A stretch of DNA of 64,000 nucleotides from Cercis canadensis (lineage: Eukaryota > Streptophyta > Magnoliopsida > Fabales > Fabaceae). Both the position numbers and the translations under genes were made by a program. Below the pieces are notes generated by a model, which worked only from the letters and a program-made list of their open reading frames with translations, made no database searches and was not told the DNA's origin. Shown here in pieces: positions 13,730 through 26,519 of this stretch; positions within the stretch are counted from its first letter, which is position 1; the number at the start of each line of letters is the position of its first letter. The stretch spans positions 62,001 through 126,000 of the forward strand of contig QAOA01007226.1 in the NCBI GenBank assembly GCA_003255065.1, written 5' to 3'.

Positions 13730-15823
13730 CTGTCCAGTCCAAGATACAGTGAATTATAAGAAAAATATTCGAGTTAGAAACATTTAGAATCAGGGATGAA
13801 CCGAAACATGGTCCCGGGGCTAATATAGTAACTCACCAGGAAACTGTCCAGTCCTCGATACAGTGAACTATATGAAAATATCCGAGTTAGAAACATTTAG
13901 AAACAGGGATGAACCGAAACAGGGTCCTGGGGCAGATATTGTGACTCACCAGGAAATTGTCTAGTCCCAGATAAAGTAAACCATAAAAAAAATATCCGAG
14001 TCAGAAATAGGAATGAACCGAAACAGGTCCCTGGGTCAGATATAGTGACTCACCAGGAAACTATCCAGCCCCAGATAAAGTGAACCAGAAGAAAAATATC
14101 CGATTTAAAAACAGGTATGAACCGAAACAGGGCCCTGGGCCAGAGATAGTGACTCAACAGGAAACTATCCAGCCCAAGATACAGTGAACCAGAAGAAATA
14201 TATCTGAGTTAGAAACAGAGATGAACCGAAACAGGGTCCTGGGATAGATATAGTGACTCACCAGGAATCTGTCCAGTCCTAGATACAAAGAATTATAAGA
14301 AAAATATTCGAGTTAGAAACATTTAGAAACAGGGATGAACCGAAATATGGTCCCGGGGCTGATATAGTGACTTACCAGGAAACTGTCCAGTCCTCGATAC
14401 AGTGAACTATAAGAAAAATATCAGAGTTAGAAACATTTAGAAACAGGGATGAACCGAAATAGGGTCCCGGGGTAGATATAGTGACTCACCAGGAAACTGT
14501 CTAGTCCTAGATAAAGTAAATCATAAAAAAAATATCCGAGTTAGAAATAGGGATGAACCGAAACAGGGCCCTGGGTCAGATATAGTGACTGACAAGGAAA
14601 CTATCCAGCCCCAGATAAAGTGAACCAGAACAAAAATATCCGAGTTAAAAACAGGGATGAACCGAAAACGGGTCCCGGGGCAAATATAGTTACTCACCAG
14701 GAATCTGTCCAGTCCTAGATACAGTGAATTATAAGAAAAATATCCGAGTTAAAAACATTTAGAAACAGAGATGAACGAAACAGGACCCTGAGCCAGATAT
14801 AGTGGCTCAACAAAAAACTATCCAGCCCAAGATACAGTGAGCCAGAAGAAATATATCTGAGTTAGAAACAGGTATGAACCGAAACAGGGCCCTGGGCCAG
14901 AGATAGTGACTCAACAGGAAACTATCCAGCCCAAGATACAGTGAACCAGAAGAAAAACATTTGAGTTAGAAACAGGGATGAACCGAAATAGGGTCCCGGG
15001 GCAGATATAGTGACTCACCAGGAAACTGTCCAGTCCCAGATAAAGTGAACAATAAGAAAAATATCTGAGTCAAAAACAGGGATGAACCGAAACAGGGCCC
15101 AGGGCCAGATATAGTAACTCACCAGGAAACTATCCAGCCCCAGATACAGTGAACCAGCAGAAAAATATTCGAGTTAGAAACAGGGATGAACCGAAACAGG
15201 GTCCCGGGGAAGATATAGTGACTGAGCAGGAAACTGTCCAGCCCCAGATACAGTGAACCATAAGAAAAATATCCGAGTTAGAAACAGGGATGAACCGAAA
15301 CAGGGATGAACCGAAACAGGGTCCCGGGGCAGATATAGTGACTCACCAGGAAACTATCCAGCCCCAGATATAGTGAACTAAAAGAAAAATATCCAAGTCA
15401 GAAACAGCTAGAAACAGGGATTAACAGAAACAGGGTCCCGGGGTAGATATAGTGACTCACCAAAAATCTGTCTAGCCCTAGATACAGTGAACCAAAAGAA
15501 AAATATCTGAGTCAAAAACTGTTAGAAACAGGGATGTATCGAAAGCGGGTCCCGGGGCAGATATAGTGACTCGCCAAGAATCTGTCCAGTCTTCGATACA
15601 GTGCACTATAAGAAAAATATCCGAGTTAGAAACATTTAGAAACGGGGATGAACCGAAACAGGGTCCCGGAGCAGATATAGTGACTCACCAGGAAACTGTC
15701 CAGTCCCAGATAAAGTGAACCATAAGAAAAATATCCGAGTCAGATATAGGGATGAACCGAAACAGGACCCTAGGGCAGATATAGTGACTCATCGGGAAAC
15801 TATCAAGCCCCAGATACAGTGAA
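13730..15823. repeat. Duplicated block C, copy 1
   Basis: This block corresponds to 18,335-20,413. Matched rare variants are TACAAAGAATTA (14,284/18,889), AGTGGCTCAAC (14,801/19,407), GTGACTGA (15,218/19,824) and GTCTAGCCC (15,470/20,060). Offset is 4,605-4,606 bp, falling to 4,590 bp after the 16-bp duplication at 15,285, which only this copy has. The block ends abruptly at the unique insert starting at 15,824. Confidence 0.8.
15285..15316. repeat. 16-bp direct duplication
   Basis: CAGGGATGAACCGAAA is present twice in a row (15,285 and 15,301). The paralogous block at ~19.9 kb has it once, so this is a gain here. The mirror event, loss of the same 16 bp, is seen near 38,928. Confidence 0.85.
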
Positions 15824-15920
15824 TGACGGGTGCCGAACCGTACAAAATTAAACTACTAATTGCAACTAAATTGTAGTATAGGATGCAACCAGTGTCGTCT
15901 CCCAAGGATTCACCAGAACA
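15824..15920. other. 97-bp non-satellite insert, origin unknown
   Basis: Satellite sequence stops after CAGATACAGTGAA at 15,823 and resumes with AAGAAAAATATCC at 15,922. Between them lie 97 bases unlike any monomer, beginning TGACGGGTGCCGAACC and ending CCAAGGATTCACCAGAACA, followed by the N at 15,921. It contains an imperfect inverted repeat (arms 15,853-15,861 and 15,869-15,876) and no meaningful open frame. The same satellite position is uninterrupted in the paralogous blocks at ~20,413 and ~34,273, which act as empty sites. It may be a fragment of a dispersed element, for example from a retrotransposon, but I do not recognise it. No target-site duplication can be judged because the right edge is an N. 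Confidence 0.8.
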
Positions 15921-15921
15921 N
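15921..15921. other. Ambiguous base N at the insert edge
   Basis: A single N separates the 97-bp insert from the resumed satellite. The satellite on the right is not the continuation expected from block C (it has the GGTTCCGGGGCATATACATT type instead). The N may therefore mark a join of separate pieces rather than a simple uncalled base. Confidence 0.7.
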
Positions 15922-16229
15922 AAGAAAAATATCCGAGTTAGAAACAGGGATGAACCGAAAAACGGGTTCCGGGGCATATACATTGACTCACCAGGAATCT
16001 GTCCAGTCCTTGATACAGTGAACTATAAGAAAAATATTCGAGTTAGAAACATTTAGAAACAGGGATGAACCAAAACATGGTCCCGGGGCTAATTTAGTAA
16101 CTCACCAGGAAACTGTCCAGTCCTCGATACAGTGAACTATATGAAAAATATCCGAGTTAGAAACATTTAGAAACAGGGATGAACCGAAACAGGGTCCTGG
16201 GGCAGATATTGTGACTCACCAGGAAACTG

Positions 16230-16289
16230 TCTAGTCCCAGATAAAAAAAACGGGTTCCGGGGCATATACATTGACTCACCAGGAATCTG
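16230..16289. repeat. Truncated 60-bp monomer
   Basis: Landmark spacing is 60 bp instead of 104. CCCAGATAAA runs straight into AAAAACGGGTTCC at about 16,240-16,250, a 44-bp loss between two A-runs. Confidence 0.85.
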
Positions 16290-16932
16290 TCTAGTCCTAG
16301 ATACAGTGAATTATAAGAAAAATATTCGAGATAGAAACATTTAGAAACAGGGATGAACCGAAACATGGTCCCGGGGCTAATATAGTAACTCACCAGGAAA
16401 CTGTCCAGTCCTCGATACAGTGAACTATATGAAAAATATCCGAGTTAGAAACATTTAGAAAAATGGATGAACCGAAACAGGGTCCCGGGGCAGATATAGT
16501 GACTCACCAGGAAACTGTCTAGTCCCAGATAAAGTAAACCATAAAAAAAATATCCTAGTCAGAAATAGGGATGAACCGAAACAGGTCCCTGGGTCAGATA
16601 TAGTGACTCACCAGGAAACTATCCAGCGCCAGATAAAGAGAACCAGAAGAAAAATATCCGATTTAAAAACAGGTATGAACCGAAACAGGGCCCTGGGCCA
16701 GAGATAGTGACTCAACAGGAAACTATCCAGCCCAAGATACAGTGAACCAGAAGAAATATATCTGAGTTAGAAACAGGGATGAACCGAAACAGGGTCCCGG
16801 GGTAGATATAGTGACTCACCAGGAATCTGTGCAGTCCTTGATATAGTGAATTATAAGAAAAATATTCGAGTTAGAAACATTTAGAAACAGGGATGAAACG
16901 AAACATGGTCCCGGGGCTGATATAGTGACTTA

Positions 16933-17368
16933 CCAGGAAACTGTCCAGTCCTCGATACAGTGAACTATAAGAAAAATATTTGAGTTAGAAACATTTAGTA
17001 ACAGGGATGAACCGAAATAGGGTCCCGGGGTAGATATAGTGACTCACCAGGAAACTGTCTAGTCCTAGATAAAGTAAATCATAAAAAAAATATGCGAGTC
17101 AGAAATATGGATGAACCGAAACAGGGCCCTGGGTCAGATATAGTGACTTANCAGGAAACTGTCCAGTCCTCGATACAGTGAACTATAAGAAAAATATCCG
17201 AGTTAGAAACATTTAGAAACAGGGATGAACCGAAATAGGGTCTCGGGGTAGATATAGTGACTCACCAGGAAACTGTCTAGTCCTAGATAAAGTAAATCAT
17301 AAAAAAAATATCCGAGTCAGAAATATGGATGAACCGAAACAGGGCCCTGGGTCAGATATAGTGACTCA
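16933..17368. repeat. 218-bp dimer tandem duplication with N at junction
   Basis: 16,933-17,150 and 17,151-17,368 are near-identical dimers (104+114), both including GTAAATCATA and AAATATGG. The junction base 17,151 is N, at the position matching the C at 16,933 in GACTTACCAGG. This is either a recent local duplication or an assembly overlap that was not merged. Confidence 0.8.
17151..17151. other. Ambiguous base N
   Basis: A single N lies exactly at the junction of the 218-bp tandem duplication. Confidence 0.8.
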
Positions 17369-18334
17369 CCAGGAAACTATCCAGTCCCAGATACAGTGAA
17401 CCAGAAGAAAAATATCCGAGTTAAAAACAGATATGAACCGAAACAGGGCCCTGGGCCAGAGATAGTGACTCAACAGGAAACTGTCCAGCCAAAGATACAG
17501 TGAACCAGATGAAAAATATCTGAGTTAGAAACAGGGATGAACCGAAACAGGGTCCCGGGGTAGATATAGTGACTCACCAGGAATCTGTCCAGTCCTAGAT
17601 ACAGTGAATTATAAGAAAAATATTCACGTTAGAAACATTTAGAAACAAGGATGAACCGAAACATGGTCCCGGGGCTGATATAGTGACTCACCAGGAAACT
17701 GTCTTGTCCTAGATAAAGTAAATCATAAAAAAAAATATTCGAGTCAGAAATAGGGATGAACCGAAACAGGGCCCTGGGTCAGATATAGTGACTCACCAGG
17801 AAACTATCCAGCCCCAGATACAGTGAACCAGCAGAAAAATATTCGAGTTAGAAACAGGGATGAACCGAAACAGGGCCCTGGGCCAGATATAGTGACTCAC
17901 CAGGAAACAATCCAGCCCCAGATACAGTGAACCATAAGAAAAATATCCGAGTTAGCAACATGGATGAACCGAAACAGGGTCCCGGGGTAGATATAGTGAC
18001 TCACCAGGAAACTGTCTAGTCCTCGATACAGTGAACTATAAGAAAAATATCAGAGTTAGAAACATTTAGAAACAGGGATGAACCGAAATAGGGTTTCGGG
18101 GCAGATATAGTGACTCACCGGGAAACTGTCCAGTCCCAGATAAAGTGAACCATAAGAAAAATATCCGAGTCAGAAATAGGGACGAACCGAAACAGGGCCC
18201 TGGGCCAGATATAGTGACTCACCAGGAAACTATACAGCCCCAGATACAGTGAACCATAAGAAAAATATCCGAGTTAGAAACAGGGATGAACCGAAACAGG
18301 GTCCCGGGGTAGATATAGTGACTCACCAGGAATC

Positions 18335-20413
18335 TGTCCAGTCCTAGATACAGAGAATTATAAGAAAAATATTCGAGTTAGAAACATTTAGAAACAGGGA
18401 TGAACCGAAACATGGTCCCGGGGCTGATATAGTGACTCACCAGGAAACTGTCCAGTCCTCGATACAGTGAACTATAAGAAAAATATCCGAGTTAGAAACA
18501 TTTAGAAACAGGGATGAACCGAAACAGGGTCCTGGGGCAGATATTGTGACTCACCAGGAAACTGTCTAGTCCCAGATAAAGTAAACCATAAAAAAAATAT
18601 CCGAGTCAGAAATAGGGATGAACCGAAACAGGTCCCTGGGTCAGATATAGTGACTCACCAGGAAACTATCCAGCCCCAGATAAAGTGAACCAGAAGAAAA
18701 ATATCCGATTTAAAAACAGGTATGAACCGAAACAGGGCCCTGGGCCAGAGATAGTGACTCAACAGGAAACTATCCAGCCCAAGATACAGTGAACCAGAAG
18801 AAATATATCTGAGTTAGAAACAGGGATGAATCGAAACAGGGTCCCGGGATAGATATAGTGACTCACCAGGAATCTGTCCAGTCCTAGATACAAAGAATTA
18901 TAAGAAAAATATTCGAGTTAGAAACATTTAGAAACAGGGATGAACCGAAACATGGTCCCGGGGCTGATATAGTGACTTACCAGGAAACTGTCCAGTCCTC
19001 GATACAGTGAACTATAAGAAAAATATCTGAGTTAGAAACATTTAGAAACATTGATGAACCGAAATAGGGTCCCGGGGTAGATATAGTGACTCACCAGGAA
19101 ACTGTCTAGTCCTAGATAAAGTAAATCATAAAAAAAAATATCCGAGTTAGAAATAGGGATGAACCGAAACAGGGCCCTGGGTCAGATATAGTGACTGACC
19201 AGGAAACTATCCAGCCCCAGATACAGTGAACCAGAACAAAAATATCCGAGTTAAAAACAGGGATGAATCGAAAACGGGTCCCGGGGCAAATATAGTGACT
19301 CACCAGGAATCTGTCCAGTCCTAGATACAGTGAATTATAAGAAAAATATTCGAGTTAAAAACATTTAGAAACAGAGATGAACGAACCAGGACCCTGAGCC
19401 AGATATAGTGGCTCAACAAAAAACTATCCAGCCCAAGATACAGTGAGCCAGAAGAAATATATCCGAGTTAGAAACAGGTATGAACTGAAACAGGGCCTTG
19501 GGCCAGAGATTGTGACTCAACAGGAAACTATCCAGCCCAAGATACAGTGAACCAGAAGAAAAACATTTGAGTTAGAAACAGGGATGAACCGAAACAGGGT
19601 CCCGGGGCAGATATAATTACTCACCAGGAAACTGTCCAGTCCCAGATAAAGTGAACAATAAGAAAAATATCTGAGTCAAAAACAGGGATGAACCGAAACA
19701 GGGCCCAGGGCCAGATATAGTAACTCACCAGGAAACTATCCAGCCCCAGATACAGTGAACCAGCAGAAAAATATTCGAGTTAGAAATAGGGATGAACCGA
19801 AACAGGGTCCCGGGGCAGATATAGTGACTGACCAGGAAACTGTCCAGCCCCAGATACAGTCAACCATAAGAAAAATATCCGAGTTAGAAACATGGATGAA
19901 CCGAAAACGGGTCCCGGGATAGATATAGTGACTCACCGGGAATCTGTCCAGTCCTAGATACAGTGAAGTATAAGAAAAATATTCTAGTTAGAAAACATTA
20001 GAAACAGGGATGAACCGAAACAGGGTCCCGGGGTAGATATAGTGACTCACCAGAAAACTGTCTAGCCCTAGATACAGTGAACCAAAAGAAAAATATCTGA
20101 GTCAAAAACAGTTAAAAAAAGAGATGTATCGAAAGCGGGTCCCGGGGCAGATATAGTGACTCGCCAAGAATTTGTCCAGTCCTCGATACAGTGTGCTATA
20201 AGAAAAATATCCGAGTTAGAAAGATTTAGAAACGTGGATGAACTGAAACAGGGTCCCGGAGCAGATATAGTGACTCACCAGGAAACTGTCCAGTCCAAGA
20301 TAAAGTGAACCAAAAGAAAAATATCCGAGTCAGATATAGGGATAAACCGAAACAGGACCCTGGGCCAGATATAGTGACTCATCAGGAAACTATCAAGCCC
20401 CAGATACAGTGAA
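18335..20413. repeat. Duplicated block C, copy 2
   Basis: This is the counterpart of 13,730-15,823. It lacks the 16-bp duplication and passes without interruption through the position where copy 1 carries the unique 97-bp insert, reading GTGAACCTGAAG. Its second half also belongs to block D. Confidence 0.8.
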
Positions 20414-23400
20414 CCTGAAGAAAAATATCCGAGTTAGAGACAGGGATGAACCGAAAACGGGTCCCGGGGCAAATATAGTGACTCACCAGGCATCTGTCCA
20501 GACCTAGATACAGTGAATTATAAGAAAAATATTCAAGTTAGAAACATTTAGAAACAGGGATGAACCGAAACATGGTCCCGGGGCTGATATAGTGACTCAC
20601 CAGGAAACTGTCCAGTCCTCGATACAGTGAACTATAAGAAAAATATCCGAGTTTGAAACATTTAGAAACAGGGATGAACCGAAACAGGGTCCCGGGGCAG
20701 ATATAGTCACTCACCAGGAAACTGTCTAGTCCCAGATAAAGTAAACCGTATAAAAAATATCCGAGTCAGAAATAGGGATGAACCGAAACAGGGCCCTGGG
20801 TCAGATATATTGACTCACAAGGAAACTATCCAGCCCCAGATACATTGAACCAAAAAAAAATATCCGAGTTAGAAACAGGGATGAACCGAAAACGGGTCCC
20901 GGGGCAAATATAGTGACTCACCAGGAATCTGTCCAGACCTAGATACAGTGAATTATAAGAAAAATATCCGAGTTAGAAACATTTTGAAACAGGGATGAAC
21001 CGAAACAGGGCCCTGAGCCAGATATAGTTACTTAACAGAAAACTATCCAGCCCAAGATATAGTGAACCAGAAGAAAAATATCTGAGTTAGAAAAAGGGAA
21101 GAACCGAAACAGGGTCCCGGGGCAGATGTAGTGACTCACTAGGAAACTGTGCAGTCCCAGATAAAGTTAACATTAAGAAAAATATCTGAGTTAGAAACAG
21201 GGATGAACCGAAACAGGGCCCTGGGCCAGATATAGTGACTCACTAGAAAACTATCCAACCCCAGATACAGTGAACCAGAGGAAAAATATTCGAGTTAGAA
21301 ACATTTAGAAAAAGGGATGAACCGAAACAGGGTTCCGGGGCAGATATAGTGACTCACCAGGAAACTGGCCAGTCCCAGATAAAGTGAACCATAAGAAAAA
21401 TATCCGAGTCAGAAATAGGGACGAATCGAAACAGGGCCCTGGGCCAGATATAGTGACTCACCAGGAAACTATGCAGCCCCAGATACAGTGAACCATAAGA
21501 AAAATATCCGAGTTAGAAACAGGGATGAACCGAAACAGGGTCCCGGGGCAGATATAGTGACTCACCAGGAAACTATCCAGCCCCAGATACAGTGATCTAA
21601 AAGAAAAATATCCAAGTAACAAACAGGGATTAACAGAAACAGGGTCCCAGGGTAGATATAGTGACTCACCAGAAAACTGTCTAGCCCTAGATACAGTGAA
21701 CTAAAAGAAAAATATCTGAGTCAGAAACAGTTACAAACAGGGATGAACCGAAACAGGGCCCTGGGCCGGATATAGCGACTCAACAGGAAACTATCCAGCC
21801 CAAGATACAGTGAACCAGAAGAAAAATATCTGAGTTAGAAACAGGGATGAACCGAAACAGGGTCCCGGGGCAGATATAGTGACTCACCAGGAAACTGTCC
21901 AGTCCCAGAAAAGTGAACAATAAGAAAAATATCTGAGTTAGAAACAGGGATGAACCGAAACAGGGTCCCGGGGCAGATATAATGACTCACCAGGAAACTG
22001 CCCAGCCCCAAATACAGTGAACTAAAAGAAAAATATCCAAGTAAGAAACAGGGATTAACAGAAACAGGGTCCCGGTGTAGATATAGTGGCTCACCAGAAA
22101 ACTGTCTATCCTTAGATACAGTGTACCAAAAGAAAAATATCTGAGTCAAAAACAGTTAGAAACAGGGATGTATCGAAAGCGGGTCCCGGGGCAGATATAG
22201 TGACTCGCCAGGAATCTGTCCAGTCCTCGATACAGTGCACTATAAGAAAAATATCCGAGTTAGAAACATTTAGAAACGGGGATGAACCGAAACAGGGTCC
22301 CAGAGCATATATAGTGACTCATCAGGAAACTGTCCAGTCCCTGATAAAGTGAACCGTAAGAAAAATTTCCAAGTCAGAAATAGGGATGAACCGAAACAGG
22401 GCCCTGGACTAGATATAGTGACTCACCAGGAAACTATCTAGCCCCAGATACAGTGAACCAGAAGAAAAATATCCGAGTTAGAAAGAGGGATGAACCGAAA
22501 CAGGGTCCCGGGGCAGATATAGTGACTCACCAGGAAACTGTCCAGCCCCAGATAAAATGAACCATAAGAAAAATTTCCGAGTTAGAAACAGGGATGAACC
22601 GAAAACGGGTTCCGGGGCATATACATTGACTCACCAGGAATCTGTCCAATCCTAGATACAGTGAATTATAAGAAAAATATTCGAGTTAGAAACATTTAGA
22701 AACAGGGATGAACCGAAACATGGTCCCGGGGATGATATAGTGACTCACTAGGAAACTGTCCAGTCCTCGATATAGTGAACTATAAGAAAAATATCCGAGT
22801 TAGAAACATTTAGAAACAGGGATGAACCGAAACAGGGTCCCGGGGCAGATATAATGACTCACCAGGAAACTGTCTAGTCCCAGAAAAAGTAAACCGTAAA
22901 AAAAATATCCGACTCAGAAATAGGGATGAACCGAAACAGGGCCTTGGGTCAGATATAGTGACTCACCAGGAAACTATCCAGCCCCAGATACAATGAACCA
23001 GAAGAAAAATATCCGAGTTAAAAACAGGGATGAACCGAAAACGGGTCCCGGGGCAAATATAGTGACTCACCAGGAATCTGTCCAGTCCTAGATACAGTGA
23101 ATTATAAGAAAAATATCCGAGTTAGAAACATTTAGAAACAGGGATGAACCGAAACAGGGCCCTGAGCCAGATATAGTGACTCAACAGAAAACTATCCAGC
23201 CCAAGATACAGTAAACCAGAAGAAAAATATCTGAGTTAGAAAAAGGGATGAACCGAAACAGGACCCTGGGCCAGATATAGTGACTCACTAGGAAACTATC
23301 CAGCCCCAGATACAGTTAACCAGAAGAAAGATATTCGAGTTAGAAACAGGGATGAACCGACACAGGGTCCCGGGGCAGATATAGTGACTCACCAGGAAAC

Positions 23401-23640
23401 TGTCCAGCCCCAGATACCGTGAACCATAAGAAAAATATCCGAGTTAGAAACAGGGATGAACCGAAAACAGGTCCCGGGGCAGATATAGTAAATCACCAGG
23501 AATCTGTCCAGTCATAGATACAGTGAATTATAAGAAAAATATTCAAGTTAGAAACATTTAGAAACATGGATGAACCGAAACAGGGTCCCGGGGCAGATAT
23601 ATTGACTCACCAGGAAACTGTCTAGTCCTCAATACAGTGA
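19560..23640. repeat. Duplicated block D, copy 1
   Basis: This block corresponds to 34,290-38,340. The offset is constant at 14,722 bp at 19,701 (GGGCCCAGGG), 19,859 (GTCAACC), 20,191 (GTGTGCTATA), 20,491, 21,171 (CATTAAG) and 21,614 (AAGTAAC). It then rises to 14,836 at 21,906 (one 114-bp monomer extra in copy 2), 14,845 at 22,619 (one 104/114 switch), and drops to 14,710 from 23,081 after a 136-bp deletion in copy 2. Confidence 0.87.
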
Positions 23641-25455
23641 ACTATAAGAAAAATATCCGAGTTAGAAACATTTAGAAACAGGGATGAACCGAAACAGGGT
23701 CCCGGGGCAGATATAGTGACTCAGCAGGAAACTGTTTAGTCCCAGATAAAGTAAACCATAAAAAAAATATCCAAGTCAGAAATAGGGATGAACCGAAACA
23801 GGGCCCTGGCTCAGATATAGTGACTCACCAGGAAACTATCCAGCCCCAGATACAGTGAACCAGAAGAAAAATATCCTAGTTAAAAACAGGGATGAACCGA
23901 AAACGGGTCCCGGGGTAGATATAGTGACTCACCAGGAATCTGTTCAGTCCTAGATACAGTGAATTATAAGAAAAATATTCGAGTTTGAAACAATTAGAAA
24001 CAGGGATGAACCGAAACATGGTCCCGGGGCTGATATAGTGACTCACCAGGAAACTGTCCAGTCCTCGATACAGTGAACTATAAGAAAAATATCCGAGTTA
24101 GAAACATTTAGAAACAGGGATGAACCGAAACAGGGTCCCGGGGCAGATATAGTGACTCACCAGGAAACTGTCTAGTCCCAGATAAAGTAAACCATAAAAA
24201 AATTATCCGAGTCAGAAATAGGGATGAACCGAAACAGGGCCCTGGGTCAGATATGGTGACTCACCAGGAAACTATCCAGCCCCAGATATAGGGAACCAGA
24301 AGAAAAATATCTGAGTTAAAAACAGGGATGAACGGAAAACGGGTCCCGGGGCAAATATAGTGACTCACCAGGAATCTGTCCAGTCCTAGATACGGTGAAT
24401 TATAAGAAAAATATCCGTGTTAGAAACATTTAGAAACAGGGATGAACCGAAACAGGGCCTTGAGCCAAATATAGTGACTCAACAGAAAACTATCCAGCCC
24501 AAGATACAGTGAACCAAAAGAAAAATATCTGAGTTAGAAACAGGGATGAACCGAAACAGGTTCCCGGGGCAGATATAGTGACTCACCAGGAAACTGTCCA
24601 GTCCCAGATAAAGTGAACAATCAGAAAAATATCTGAGTCAGAAATAGGGATGAACCGAAACAGCGCCCTTGCCCAGATATAGTGACTCACCAGGAAACTA
24701 TCCAGCCCCAGATACAGTGAACCAGAAGAAAAATATTCGAGTTAGAAACAGGGATGAACCGAAAAAGGTTTCGGGGCTGATATAGTGACTCACCAGGAAA
24801 CTGTCCAGCCCCAGATACAGTGAACCATACGAAAATTATCCGAGTTAGAAACAGGGATGAACCGAAAACAGGTCCCAGGGCAGATATAGTGACTCACCAG
24901 AAATCTGTCCAGTCATAGATACAGTGAATTATAAGAAAAATATTCAAGTTAGAAACATTTAGAAACAGGGATGAACCGAAACAGGGTCCCGGGGCAGATA
25001 TAGTGACTCACCAGGAAACTGTCCAGTCCCAGATAAAGTGAACAATAAGAAAAATATCTGAGTTAGAAACAGGGATGAACCGAAACAGGATCCGGGGCAG
25101 ATATAGTGACTCACCAGGAAACTGTCCAGCCCCAAATACAGTGAACTAAAAGAAAAATATCCAAGTAAGAAACAGGGATTAACAGAAACAGGGTCCCGGT
25201 GTAGATATAGTGACTCACTAGAAAACTGTTTAGCCTTAGATACATTGAACCAAAAGAAAAATATCTGAGTCAAAAATAGTTAGAAACAGGGATGTATCGA
25301 GAGCGGGTCCCGGGGCAGATATAGTGACTTGCCAGGAATCTGTCCAGTCCTCGATACAGTGCACTATAAGAAAAATATCTTAGTTAGAAACATTTAGAAA
25401 CGGGGATGAACCGAAACAGGGTCCCGGAGCAGATATAGTGACTCACCAGGAAACT
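22225..25455. repeat. Duplicated block B, copy 2
   Basis: This is the counterpart of 5,490-9,560, without the ten-monomer expansion of 6.9-8.05 kb and with two additional monomers near 22.95-23.15 kb. Its first ~1.4 kb is shared with block D, so the DNA around 5.9-6.7, 22.6-23.6 and 37.4-38.3 kb exists in three copies. Confidence 0.85.
22333..22872. repeat. Five-monomer higher-order repeat, instance 2
   Basis: Landmarks lie at 22,333, 22,437, 22,541, 22,645, 22,759 and 22,873, so spacings are 104, 104, 104, 114 and 114, total 540 bp. The next unit begins with the same class (CCCAGAAAAAGTAAACC with GACTCAG then GGGCC), showing a return to the start of the cycle. Confidence 0.8.
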
Positions 25456-26519
25456 GTCCAGCCCCAGATAAAATGAACCATAAGAAAAATTTCCGAGTTT
25501 GAAACAGGGATGAACCGAAAACAGGTCCCGGGGCAGATATAGTGACTTACCAGGAATCTATCCAGTCATAGATACAGTGAATTATAAGAAAAATATTCTA
25601 GTTAGAAACATTTAGAAACAGGGATGAACCGAAACAGGGTTCCGGGGCAGATATAGTGACTCACCAGGAATCTATCCAGTCCCAGATAAAGTAAACCATA
25701 AGAAAAATATTCGAGTCAGAAATAGGGACGAATCGAAACAGGGCCCTGGGCCAGATATAGTGAATCCCCAGGAAACTATGCAGCCCCAGATACAGTGAAC
25801 CATAAGAAAAATATCCGAGTTAGAAACAGGGATGAACCGAAACAGGGTCCCGGGGCAGATATAGTGACTCTCCAGGAAACTATCCAGCCCCAGATACATT
25901 GAACTAAAAGAAAAATATCCAAGTAAGAAACAGGGATTAACAGAAACAGGGTCCCGGGGTAGATATAGTGACTCACCAGAAAAATGTCTAGCCCTAGATA
26001 CAGTGAACTAAAAGAAAAATATCTGAGTCAGAAACAGTCAGAAATAGGGATGTATCGAAAGCGGGTCCCGGGGCAGATATAGTGACTCGCCAGGAATCTG
26101 TCCAGTCCTCGATACAGTGCACTATAAGAAAAATATCCGAGTTAGAAACATTTAGAAAAAGGGATGAACCGAAACAGCGCCCTGGGCCAGATATAGCGAC
26201 TCAACAGCAAACTATCCAGCCCAAGATACAGTGAACCGGAAGAAAAATATCTGAGTTAGAAAAAGGGATGAACCGAAACAGGGTCCCGGGGCAGATATAG
26301 TGACTCACCAGGAAACTGTCCAGTCCCAGATAAAGTGAACAATAAGAAAAATATCTGAGTTAGAAACAGGGATGAACCGAAACAGGTTCCCGGGCCAGAT
26401 ATAGTGACTCACCAGGAAACTGTCCAGCCCCAAATACAGTGAACTAAAAGAAAAATATCCAAGTAAGAAACAGTTAGAAACAGGGATTAACAGAAACAGG
26501 GTCCCGGGGTAGATATAGT
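25456..26519. repeat. Satellite between blocks B and E
   Basis: These are ordinary left-domain monomers, including one GGGACGAATCG/CTATGCAGCC unit near 25,730-25,780 and GATTAACAG units near 25,945 and 26,485. Nothing but satellite is seen. Confidence 0.7.

Larger units (their letters stand above)
15922..18334. repeat. Satellite between the C copies
   Basis: These are left-domain monomers. Parts of block C recur here (13.86-14.5 kb resembles 16.14-17.1 kb, including AACTATATGAAAA). The segment includes one shortened monomer (16,230) and one 218-bp tandem duplication with an N (17,151). Confidence 0.75.

Noticed and set aside
15824..15920. Naming the 97-bp insert as a particular retrotransposon
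   Set aside because: No long terminal repeat ends, target-site duplication, primer-binding site or coding domain is visible. The right border is an N.
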